Source of the DNA: JAADCS01 sp964473735
GTDB taxonomy: Bacteria; Hydrothermota; Hydrothermia; LBFQ01
Direction of reading: 5' to 3'
DNA length: 24,925 nucleotides
NCBI GenBank assembly: GCA_964473735.1
Contig: CAYYQD010000021.1
Coordinates: 1-24,925, forward strand
The position numbers and the translations under genes are program-made. Of this stretch, positions 15,373-21,564 are shown piece by piece. The number at the start of each line of letters is the position of its first letter. The stretch's first letter is position 1. Below the pieces are notes generated by a model, which saw nothing but the letters and a program-made list of their open reading frames with translations, was not told the DNA's origin and searched no databases.

Positions 15373-15857
15373 CACAGGCTGAGAGTATCCTTTATACCGG
15401 GTGGCACTTCCCCTTCGTTCCTGACCTCTATGGGCACCTCACCCCTGTAGTCCCCCTCCTCCGGGAGGTTCCAGGGGGGCTGGAGCAAGGCCACGAGGAG
15501 AGCCGCTACGCTCCGACGGATACTCTCCGGGGCGTTCAGGGTCTCACCTATATACACCTTTATGTTCCGGGGAATCTTCCTGCCGTCCGGGTACTTACGT
15601 CCGAGTACCTTCCTGACGCTCCCCTCAAGGTCTCCCTGTACGCTCCCGATGTACAGGAGCACGCCCCCTATGACGAGCGCGAAGACCTCACCGCTGCCCA
15701 CCCCTCTCAGACCCTTCAAGCCCCCTACCTTCTTCCACCTCACCCTTACCCTGCGTTTCTTCCGCAGACTCATACCGGCGAACACCGCCGCCGATCCCAC
15801 CACGACGGAGAGAAGAAATATCCCCAAATAGGTAGCAAACTTATCTTTCTCTTTCAC
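15372..15857 (-). CDS. unidentified two-helix membrane protein
   Basis: I do not recognise this 161-residue protein. It begins MKEKDKFATY, has a hydrophobic segment at about 10-30, a very basic linker (LRKKRRVRVRWKK), a second hydrophobic segment at about 58-74 and then a ~85-residue soluble tail with a conserved-looking PRNIKVYIGETLNAPESI. The basic linker should lie in the cytoplasm under the positive-inside rule. GTG start, 8 nt after TAAAAT. It overlaps pyrD (TGATG), so it is co-translated with a pyrimidine enzyme. It is a real gene by its promoter, its coupling and its codon use, but its function is unknown. Confidence 0.75.
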   Translation of the reverse strand: MKEKDKFATYLGIFLLSVVVGSAAVFAGMSLRKKRRVRVRWKKVGGLKGLRGVGSGEVFALVIGGVLLYIGSVQGDLEGSVRKVLGRKYPDGRKIPRNIKVYIGETLNAPESIRRSVAALLVALLQPPWNLPEEGDYRGEVPIEVRNEGEVPPGIKDTLSL

Positions 15858-15865
15858 GTCCCCCT

Positions 15866-15871
15866 ATTTTA
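15866..15871 (-). promoter_or_regulatory. -10-like hexamer of the unidentified membrane protein-pyrD unit
   Basis: TAAAAT on the minus strand, 8 nt before GTG 15857. The spacer AGGGGGAC is purine-rich, so a weak ribosome-binding role cannot be excluded here. It shares a 60-nt divergent region with the TolC-like gene. Confidence 0.55.
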
Positions 15872-15903
15872 ACCCGGGAGATACCCCCACCGCTTATCGG
15901 AGT

Positions 15904-15909
15904 TAGAAT
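15904..15909 (+). promoter_or_regulatory. -10-like hexamer of the TolC-like gene
   Basis: TAGAAT lies 8 nt before GTG 15918 (TAGAATTTCCCTTCGTG). The spacer is pyrimidine-rich, so no ribosome-binding site is present. Confidence 0.55.
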
Positions 15910-15917
15910 TTCCCTTC

Positions 15918-17081
15918 GTGGTACTCCTCTTAGCCCTGTCGGAGGACTCCCTTATCTCCACCTTCGTGAGCCGAAACTTAAAGGTTCTGGAGGCCTACTC
16001 GGGGTACTACGAGACGTCCGTATCCGTGGTTAGGGGGTACCTGTTCCCCCGGTTTTACCTATTTTACGACGACTTTCACCTCCTCCCTGTGCCCTACTTC
16101 CGCTACCAGTACGTTGATACGGTGCGCCTGCGGTTGGAGGAGAGAGAGATGGATCTGGGGATTCCGAACCTGTGGAGGGTCGGATGGGGTTTCTCGTGGT
16201 CCGTACTTGATCCTCAGGTTATAGCGGGAAATCTGGCAGGAAGGGAAGCCCTCCTGCACGCCCGCTCCACCCTCAAAAGTTCCCGGGAGAACGCCGTAAT
16301 AAACTTCCGGATACTCCTGCGGGTCCTTCACACCCTAAAGCTTATGCTGACGACCCTTGACAGCGCCATGGTTGGCGGGGACTCCCTCCTCTCCGTGGCG
16401 GATACCCTTCGCCGGCTGGGTCGCCTTCCTCCCGAGCGGTACCTTGATCTAAGATTGGAGCTCTTAAAGCTGAGGAGGGCCAGAGATAGGGTGGAGTCGG
16501 AGTACGCGAGGGTCAGGGACACGGTGCGGCTCCTGACCGGAATGGACGTGGAGGACGTACTGCCGGAGGGAGACCTACCTCCCTGTTCCCCCTACGACTC
16601 CACCCACCTGAAGGAGGCCCAGAGGTGGAAATGGAGGGCGGAGATGGCCCGGTTCCTGCCAAAGCTGTTCGCCTTCGGGGAGGTCTGGTACGGTAGGCCC
16701 GTAGGACTTAACAGGGACTCCTCCGGATTCGGAACCCTCTACGGGGTACGGGTCACACTGACCTTTGACGAGACTGGGAGGTTAAAGGCGCGGAAAGAGA
16801 GGGAGGCCATAAAGCTGATGGAGGTACGGAGAGGGGAAAGGGGGAAATCGGAGGGGCGGGATCTGGATACGGCCATCGTAGCCGAAGCCAGGGCCCTGTA
16901 CGGGGAGGGCAGGAGGCTCTACGCTCTTGGCAGGATAGACGCCTTCACCCTATTCAAACTCCGCTCCTACTACTACACCCTTAAGCTGGACCTCCTTGGG
17001 GAGAAGGTGGAGGGTCTACGGCGTAGGGTCTGCCCCGTTATACTTCCGGAGGCTCCCCCTCAACATACACCATCACCTTAA
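15918..17081 (+). CDS. TolC-like outer-membrane efflux protein (divergent)
   Basis: This 387-residue product is mostly long charged helices, as in the periplasmic tunnel of TolC-type channels, in two half-repeats. Each half has a family-like feature: LFPRFYLFYDDFHLLPVPYF early, and LPKLFAFGEVWYGRPVG with YGVRVTLTFDETGRLKARKE late. It would form or resemble an outer-membrane export duct. Only MVLLLALS precedes the region resembling mature TolC, which is too short for a normal signal peptide, and no usable upstream start exists before an in-frame stop at 15870-15872. The last 44 nt overlap the convergent dehydrogenase gene. The family call is by pattern, not certain. Confidence 0.65.
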   Translation: MVLLLALSEDSLISTFVSRNLKVLEAYSGYYETSVSVVRGYLFPRFYLFYDDFHLLPVPYFRYQYVDTVRLRLEEREMDLGIPNLWRVGWGFSWSVLDPQVIAGNLAGREALLHARSTLKSSRENAVINFRILLRVLHTLKLMLTTLDSAMVGGDSLLSVADTLRRLGRLPPERYLDLRLELLKLRRARDRVESEYARVRDTVRLLTGMDVEDVLPEGDLPPCSPYDSTHLKEAQRWKWRAEMARFLPKLFAFGEVWYGRPVGLNRDSSGFGTLYGVRVTLTFDETGRLKARKEREAIKLMEVRRGERGKSEGRDLDTAIVAEARALYGEGRRLYALGRIDAFTLFKLRSYYYTLKLDLLGEKVEGLRRRVCPVILPEAPPQHTPSP

Positions 17082-18045
17082 CGACGTCCGGCCTCCGGGC
17101 TATCTCAAACCCCTCCCCTACCCTGCCGAGGGGTACCCTGACGGTGATAAAGCGCGAGGGCCTGACCGCCCCCTCCGATACGAGGGCCAGAGCTATGCGG
17201 GTGTCGTCGGGGCCGGCGGAGTAAGAAGGTACGAGGGTTATCTCATCAAAATATAGACGGTTAAAGTCAAGGGGTACGTTGTCCCCCGGAGGTAGAGGAG
17301 CGAAGAGTATCAGGCTTCCTCCACGCCTGACGAATTCCAGACCCGACAGAACGGCGGACACACTCCCCGGATTGACGAAGACCTTACGGAAGGTGCTCCC
17401 CTTCAACTCCTCCGGCAGGTACGCCCTCATACCCCACCTATCTCTCACCAGATTAACCCTATCCGGGTTTACGTCTATACCCCAGACCTCCCCTCCGAAG
17501 ACCTCCGCCACCCTGTAGTTCAGCAGACCCATAAATCCCAACCCCACCATGAGGACGGGCTCCCCCTTAACTATACCGGCCCTACGGACGGCCTTCACCG
17601 ACGTGGCCAGAGGCTCTATGAGGGCGGCGTCCTCATCGGAAACGTGGGCAGGTACCTTCAGGACATCCACCCTCCATATGTGGGAAGGCACCTTCACGTA
17701 CTCGGAGAACCCTCCCGGCTCCACTCCCCCCCTTCTCCATACCGGGCAATGCACGTAGTCACCGAAACGGCAGTACTCACACTCCATACATGGGGCGTGG
17801 TGATGAACGAAGACCCTATCCCCCACGGAGAAACCCTCAACCCTCTCCCCAAGGCGAACGACGACGCCCACGAACTCGTGGCCGGGGGTGTAAGGGGCCT
17901 TCCTATCCACGTACCACTCCATGAGCTCCCCCGTACATATACCGCATACCTTCACCTTCACCAGCATATCCTCGGGACCCACTTCGGGTTCCGGGGCCTC
18001 AACCACCCTTATGTCCCTGCTGTTGTAAAGTATCGCCTTTTTCAT
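17038..18045 (-). CDS. zinc-dependent alcohol/polyol dehydrogenase family protein
   Basis: A 335-residue medium-chain dehydrogenase. The catalytic-zinc side has C34 (VCGICTGE), GHE (55-57) and E144; the structural-zinc cysteines are C86, C89, C92 and C100. The nucleotide-binding loop is GLGFMG (168-173), and D191 at the end of strand two suggests NAD rather than NADP. It resembles sorbitol or threonine dehydrogenases, but the substrate cannot be assigned. Its first 47 nt lie inside the end of ybbR, and its last 44 nt overlap the convergent TolC-like gene, so both ends are unusually packed. It is probably co-transcribed with cdaA-ybbR. Confidence 0.9.
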   Translation of the reverse strand: MKKAILYNSRDIRVVEAPEPEVGPEDMLVKVKVCGICTGELMEWYVDRKAPYTPGHEFVGVVVRLGERVEGFSVGDRVFVHHHAPCMECEYCRFGDYVHCPVWRRGGVEPGGFSEYVKVPSHIWRVDVLKVPAHVSDEDAALIEPLATSVKAVRRAGIVKGEPVLMVGLGFMGLLNYRVAEVFGGEVWGIDVNPDRVNLVRDRWGMRAYLPEELKGSTFRKVFVNPGSVSAVLSGLEFVRRGGSLILFAPLPPGDNVPLDFNRLYFDEITLVPSYSAGPDDTRIALALVSEGAVRPSRFITVRVPLGRVGEGFEIARRPDVVKVMVYVEGEPPEV

Positions 18046-18835
18046 CCTGCGAAGGGAGAATTATGTGGGTGCCCTCAGGCCTCGGTACGACCAGCGAATC
18101 CCCCACCTGAAAGGCCCGCAGCCGTTTGACCTCGCTTACCACCCTGCGGGGCCCTACGATCTCAACCGTGAAGGAGGAATCCCCCATTATCACGGGAACT
18201 TCACGGCTCACTACCGTGTCTATCATAACATGCACCACCACGCTTTCGGGTTTTACCGTCGTAAGGCCGAGCCCCTCCGTAAACACCTTTACCGTAGTGC
18301 GGAAGTCCCGCTTTCTCCCCGTCAGGTCTATCGGATAGGTTGGGAGGGAGTCAAGGTGCTGCACCACGCTCTTAGGTCCTTTGACCTCAACGTTCCCCTC
18401 CACCTTCCATCCGTAAAGAACGTGTCCCCGGGTGGGATGCCCCTTCAGGGTCGGTATGACGGAGACCGTCCGCGACACCTCCTCGTCCAACCTGTACCGT
18501 ACCTTATCGGTGAATATGGGCTGGATGCTCACGCGCGCTCTGGGGCGTAAGTGTGCCGTATCTATCGGGAGCTCTCCCGACTTCCCCGTGCCAGCGAGGT
18601 CGTACGTCAGATAAGGGGACGAGACCTTTAACTTCGCTATCTCAAAACCCGACCCCCTAACCTTTAGAATAACCGTGTCCGTCTTCTCAAGGAAGGCCTT
18701 TTTCTCAGGGACATTCATGAATACGACGGGGACCCTCATCACCACCTCGTAAGTCCGGGACATCTTGGCGTAAAACCACACCAGAAGGGCCACGAATAGG
18801 GATATGGCGAGTTCCTTTAAGGTTTCACTCCTCAT
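17999..18835 (-). CDS. ybbR: YbbR-domain protein (CdaA regulator)
   Basis: A 278-residue membrane-anchored protein with one N-terminal hydrophobic helix (about 8-24, LAISLFVALLVWFYA) and a beta-rich extracytoplasmic part built of repeated YbbR-type segments (VPVVFMNVPEKKAF, YPIDLTGRKRDF, EVPVIMGDSSFTVEIVGPRRVV). In other bacteria CdaR/YbbR binds CdaA and tunes c-di-AMP synthesis; the cdaA neighbour makes the same role likely here. The start overlaps the cdaA stop by 11 nt. About 16 C-terminal residues are encoded inside the next gene, so the natural domain end is probably near HIILPSQ. Confidence 0.88.
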   Translation of the reverse strand: MRSETLKELAISLFVALLVWFYAKMSRTYEVVMRVPVVFMNVPEKKAFLEKTDTVILKVRGSGFEIAKLKVSSPYLTYDLAGTGKSGELPIDTAHLRPRARVSIQPIFTDKVRYRLDEEVSRTVSVIPTLKGHPTRGHVLYGWKVEGNVEVKGPKSVVQHLDSLPTYPIDLTGRKRDFRTTVKVFTEGLGLTTVKPESVVVHVMIDTVVSREVPVIMGDSSFTVEIVGPRRVVSEVKRLRAFQVGDSLVVPRPEGTHIILPSQDEKGDTLQQQGHKGG

Positions 18836-19577
18836 AGTTCAGCAGGTCCTTCAGTACCTTCCTGAGACGCGGTATGGATAGGTTGGTGTACGGCTCTCCC
18901 CGATGGAACAATGTTATGGTTCCCCTCTCCTCCGACACCACGACCGCTATGGCATCGGAGACCTCCGTTATTCCGGCACCCGCCCTGTGCCTCGCCCCGA
19001 CCCCCTTGATCCTAACGCTCATGGGCAGCATCACGGTTGAGGCCAGTATCCTGCTCTCCTTTATTATGACGGCGCCGTCGTGGAGGGGGGATTCCTTGCT
19101 AAAGATGGCCACGAGTAAAGGGGCCGACAGGTACGCGTCCATTATGGTACCTGTCTCCTCCGCGTACTCCATAAGCGAGACCCTGCGCTGTATCACTATC
19201 AGGGCGCCCAGCTTCCTCTTCCTTATCTCATCAACGGCCAGGAGTAGCTCGTTTATCGGTACCCTCTCCGGCGGCAGGAAGAAGCGCAGGAATGGGTTGG
19301 AGCCTATCTCTATCAGGAGTCGCCTTATCTCCGGCTGGAACAGAATTATGAGGGCAACTATACCGAAGGCCTTGACCGTAGATATGAGGAGCCCCAACGC
19401 CGCCAACCCGAGGGTCTCGGCTAAGAAACCCACTATCAGCAGAACCCCCACACCCATGAGCAGGATTATGGCCTTCGTACCGCGCAGTACCCTCAGAACG
19501 GCATACACTATAAGAGTCATAAGGAGGACGTCCAGGACGTCTATAGGACCGACGTGGAAGAAACCGAACAGCCTCAA
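18825..19577 (-). CDS. cdaA: diadenylate cyclase (c-di-AMP synthase), CdaA type
   Basis: Makes the second messenger cyclic di-AMP from two ATP. The 250-residue protein has three N-terminal membrane helices (about 12-82) and a cytoplasmic DAC domain with the catalytic DGA (167-169) and RHR (196-198, in GVGARHRAGAG) motifs. The topology and the following ybbR gene mark it as CdaA rather than DisA or CdaS. c-di-AMP commonly controls potassium, osmotic and envelope balance, which fits the envelope genes around it. TTG start, 6 nt after TACAAT, with no Shine-Dalgarno. No c-di-AMP (ydaO-type) riboswitch is recognisable in the window. Confidence 0.96.
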   Translation of the reverse strand: MRLFGFFHVGPIDVLDVLLMTLIVYAVLRVLRGTKAIILLMGVGVLLIVGFLAETLGLAALGLLISTVKAFGIVALIILFQPEIRRLLIEIGSNPFLRFFLPPERVPINELLLAVDEIRKRKLGALIVIQRRVSLMEYAEETGTIMDAYLSAPLLVAIFSKESPLHDGAVIIKESRILASTVMLPMSVRIKGVGARHRAGAGITEVSDAIAVVVSEERGTITLFHRGEPYTNLSIPRLRKVLKDLLNYEE

Positions 19578-19583
19578 GGGGCA

Positions 19584-19589
19584 ATTGTA
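19584..19589 (-). promoter_or_regulatory. -10-like hexamer of cdaA
   Basis: TACAAT on the minus strand, 6 nt before TTG 19577 (TACAATTGCCCCTTG). It falls in the 30-nt gap after the lptF-like gene, so cdaA may be transcribed both on its own and from upstream. Confidence 0.5.
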
Positions 19590-19607
19590 CGGGAGTACCC
19601 CCTACGA

Positions 19608-20741
19608 TCACGCCCTGACCCATAGTCGGTACATCAGGAAAGTTGCGAAGGTGTAGAAGGCGTCGGCCCACCACATACCGACTTCCGGAGGTACCACCCC
19701 CCTCTTCCCGAGGTCCTCGCCACTTATCAGGAGGACGTAATACACTATGAAAACGAAGAAGGATACCCCAAAGGCCGGCCCGAACCCTCCCCTCCTCATG
19801 AGGAAACCGATATACGCCGCTAAAAATACGAATATTATGCTGGCTACGGGCATGGAGAACTTCTTATGTACCTCCACCGTAAGAGAGTTCATCCTACGAA
19901 GGAGCCCCCTGTCTCTCCGTTTGCTCTCCTCCCATCTTTTCTTAACCTCCGCCCTCTCCTTCAGGAGCATGCTGACGCTCTTCTCCCTGTCCGACCTCCA
20001 CTTCCTCTGTTTGCGTATGAGCTCGTCGTTCAGCGGGATCTGAAGGCGATACTCCGTGAAGGAGACCCTCCGGTAGTCCATGGCCCTCCGGTCGTACTGG
20101 TGTATCTCCCCCTCGTGAAGTACGAAGTTAAGGCGTCGGGCCGTGTCTATGAACATCGTCCCACCCTTGGCGGTTATGGTCTGGGTCCCCGTGTTGGTAA
20201 GCTCCTGAATCACCACGTCCTCTATCTTCAAGGTACGGTCGTCCTTCCTCCCGACGTATATCCAGAACGGTCCCACTCTGGTGAAGGTACCCTGTCTTAT
20301 CTGGGCCGTGGGTTTCTTCTCGTATATGTCTAAGAGGAGGTTCTTAAGTCTGTAGTTGCTCTCCGGAACCACGCGGTCGTTGAACCAGAAGAGGAAGAGG
20401 GTTATAAAGACGGACGCCAAAACCACCGAGGCTATGGCACGGTTCAGACTTATGCCAGAGGAGAGCATGGCCAAGAACTCGTGGTCCTGTGCCATCCTGC
20501 CGAAGGCGACCAGGGAGCCAACGAATACGGACATCGGAATGGTCATGGAGAGGATGAAGGGAAGGGAGTAGGTCAGAACGAGTCCCACGACGTCTAAGGC
20601 TACACCCTTCTTTATCACCAGGTCCATCAGGTCAAACACCCTGTCAAGGAGGAGGATCATGGTGGTGACGGCGAGGGCACCAAAAAAAGGTTTGATCGTA
20701 CTGCGCAGGACGTACCTGTCTAAGACCTTAAACGGAAACAC
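19608..20741 (-). CDS. LptF/LptG-family lipopolysaccharide export permease
   Basis: A 377-residue YjgP/YjgQ-family protein. Three N-terminal membrane helices include YSLPFILSMTIPMSVFVGSL and are followed by FGRMAQDHEFLAMLSSGISL, a characteristic coupling region. A periplasmic beta-rich domain (about 120-250) and three C-terminal helices follow. In the Lpt machine two such proteins, with the LptB ATPase, pull lipopolysaccharide from the inner membrane. Only one is present here, so either a second copy lies elsewhere or it works as a homodimer. A charged insert (WRSDREKSVSMLLKERAEVK) precedes the C-terminal helices. GTG start; TAAACT lies 10 nt upstream, which is longer than usual in this window. 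Confidence 0.9.
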   Translation of the reverse strand: MFPFKVLDRYVLRSTIKPFFGALAVTTMILLLDRVFDLMDLVIKKGVALDVVGLVLTYSLPFILSMTIPMSVFVGSLVAFGRMAQDHEFLAMLSSGISLNRAIASVVLASVFITLFLFWFNDRVVPESNYRLKNLLLDIYEKKPTAQIRQGTFTRVGPFWIYVGRKDDRTLKIEDVVIQELTNTGTQTITAKGGTMFIDTARRLNFVLHEGEIHQYDRRAMDYRRVSFTEYRLQIPLNDELIRKQRKWRSDREKSVSMLLKERAEVKKRWEESKRRDRGLLRRMNSLTVEVHKKFSMPVASIIFVFLAAYIGFLMRRGGFGPAFGVSFFVFIVYYVLLISGEDLGKRGVVPPEVGMWWADAFYTFATFLMYRLWVRA

Positions 20742-20751
20742 GGAAGCGTGG

Positions 20752-20757
20752 AGTTTA
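20752..20757 (-). promoter_or_regulatory. possible -10-like hexamer of the lptF/G-like gene
   Basis: TAAACT on the minus strand, 10 nt before GTG 20741, in the 24-nt gap after the tlpA-like gene. The spacing is outside the 6-8 nt range of the other genes, so this is a weaker call. Confidence 0.35.
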
Positions 20758-20765
20758 AAGGGGAC

Positions 20766-21248
20766 TCACCTCAGAAGGTTCTCCACGTTCTCCTTCCATA
20801 CCCTGTAGGGTCTGTACCCTAAGAACTTCTTAACTATCCTGCCTTTTCTGTCTATCAGGAAGGCGGTCGGCAGACCCAGAATCCCGCCGAACCTCTCCTC
20901 CAGCTTCCGGGTGGCCATGGCTACGGGGTAGTTTATGGGTATCTCTCGCATAAAGGCCTTCACGTCCTCCGGGGAGTCGTCCTTGGACAGGCCCAGTATG
21001 AGCAGGCTGTCTCCGAACTCCCCCTTAAGGCGGTTGAAGTCGGGGATGGACTTACGGCAGGGCTTACACCACGTAGCCCAGAAATCCACGATTATAACCT
21101 TCCCCCTGTAGTCGGACAACCTGACTATCTTGCCGTCTATGGTGCGCACCGTGATGTCATACACCGTCTCGCCACCTTTCCCGCTTCCCTTTCCACATCC
21201 AGCAAGGATGACGGCCATCATCAGGGCCGCGCCTAAGATCCTCCGCAT
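20766..21248 (-). CDS. TlpA/ResA-type thioredoxin lipoprotein
   Basis: An envelope thiol-disulfide oxidoreductase. From ATG 21248 the product is 160 residues. MRRILGAALMMAVILAGC is a clean lipoprotein signal with lipobox LAGC (15-18), so Cys18 should be lipid-modified. A thioredoxin fold follows with active site WCKPC (60-64) in FWATWCKPCRKS and the cis-proline region GLPTAFLIDRKG. Such proteins reduce cysteines, for example during cytochrome c maturation or cofactor assembly; the partner is not evident here. The longer frame from 21290 would bury the signal peptide behind 14 residues. TAGAAT 8 nt before ATG 21248 also supports the shorter form. Confidence 0.92.
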   Translation of the reverse strand: MRRILGAALMMAVILAGCGKGSGKGGETVYDITVRTIDGKIVRLSDYRGKVIIVDFWATWCKPCRKSIPDFNRLKGEFGDSLLILGLSKDDSPEDVKAFMREIPINYPVAMATRKLEERFGGILGLPTAFLIDRKGRIVKKFLGYRPYRVWKENVENLLR

Positions 21249-21256
21249 GGCCGGGG

Positions 21257-21262
21257 ATTCTA
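21257..21262 (-). promoter_or_regulatory. -10-like hexamer of the tlpA-like gene
   Basis: TAGAAT on the minus strand, 8 nt before ATG 21248 (TTAGAATCCCCGGCCATG). The signal-peptide evidence for the same start is independent of this motif. Confidence 0.6.
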
Positions 21263-21313
21263 AGGTGGTAAATCCTTTACTTTCCGGCATCGGAGCGACG
21301 TACGGTTGGGGTC

Positions 21314-21351
21314 GGTACCACTTTTGCAGGATTTATACCCAGAGTGGTACC
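21314..21351 (+). repeat. 38-bp palindromic repeat, copy E (best palindrome)
   Basis: The outer arms are perfect 9-bp inverted repeats, GGTACCACT and AGTGGTACC. The middle reads TTTGCAGGATTTATACCCAG. The left arm begins about 51 nt upstream of the tlpA -10-like box. Confidence 0.87.
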
Positions 21352-21486
21352 GTGATCTCCTCTACCGTTAGCGGGACCTCTGGCATTACCCGTGGAGTAT
21401 CCGTCCCCGGTAAAGGCCCGGAGCAGGAACGTTTCCTTCTATGTAGATTTGCCCCATTTTCACACATGCTTCACAAACTATCCCAA

Positions 21487-21508
21487 CTTTGCACGAAGTT
21501 CTGCAAAG
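21487..21508. promoter_or_regulatory. inverted repeat, possible operator
   Basis: CTTTGCA and TGCAAAG are perfect 7-bp arms around an 8-nt centre (CGAAGTTC), giving the arm spacing expected of a dimeric regulator. It lies about 27 nt upstream of the -10-like box of the lipoprotein gene, where it would overlap or adjoin the -35 region. It could equally be a chance hairpin. Confidence 0.35.
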
Positions 21509-21535
21509 AGCAAACGGACGATCCAGAATCCACCT

Positions 21536-21541
21536 TAAATT
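21536..21541 (+). promoter_or_regulatory. -10-like hexamer of the beta-propeller lipoprotein
   Basis: TAAATT lies 23 nt before the ATG. A start about 7 nt downstream would give a leader of roughly 17 nt that contains the Shine-Dalgarno. Confidence 0.4.
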
Positions 21542-21550
21542 CCCTTCATA

Positions 21551-21561
21551 AAAGGAGGTGA
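21551..21561 (+). promoter_or_regulatory. strong Shine-Dalgarno site
   Basis: AAAGGAGGTGA, a near-complete match to the 16S rRNA tail, lies 3-4 nt before ATG 21565. It is the only strong ribosome-binding site I found before a gene in this window. Confidence 0.85.
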
Positions 21562-21564
21562 AAC

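Larger units (their letters stand above)
21249..21564. other. 316-nt divergent intergenic region
   Basis: It separates the tlpA-like gene (minus) from the beta-propeller lipoprotein (plus). It contains the tlpA -10-like box, one 38-bp repeat, an inverted repeat at 21487-21508 and the promoter and Shine-Dalgarno of the lipoprotein. The open frame that crosses it (21130-21561, plus) is antisense to tlpA for part of its length and shows no domain. Confidence 0.6.

Noticed and set aside
18874..19656. 260-codon plus-strand open frame opposite cdaA
   Set aside because: It is antisense to a gene with clear catalytic motifs; the Ser/Arg-rich product is a typical shadow translation.
21249..21290. Start at 21290 for the TlpA-like lipoprotein
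   Set aside because: It would place 14 polar residues before a textbook lipoprotein signal peptide; ATG 21248 is also 8 nt after TAGAAT.
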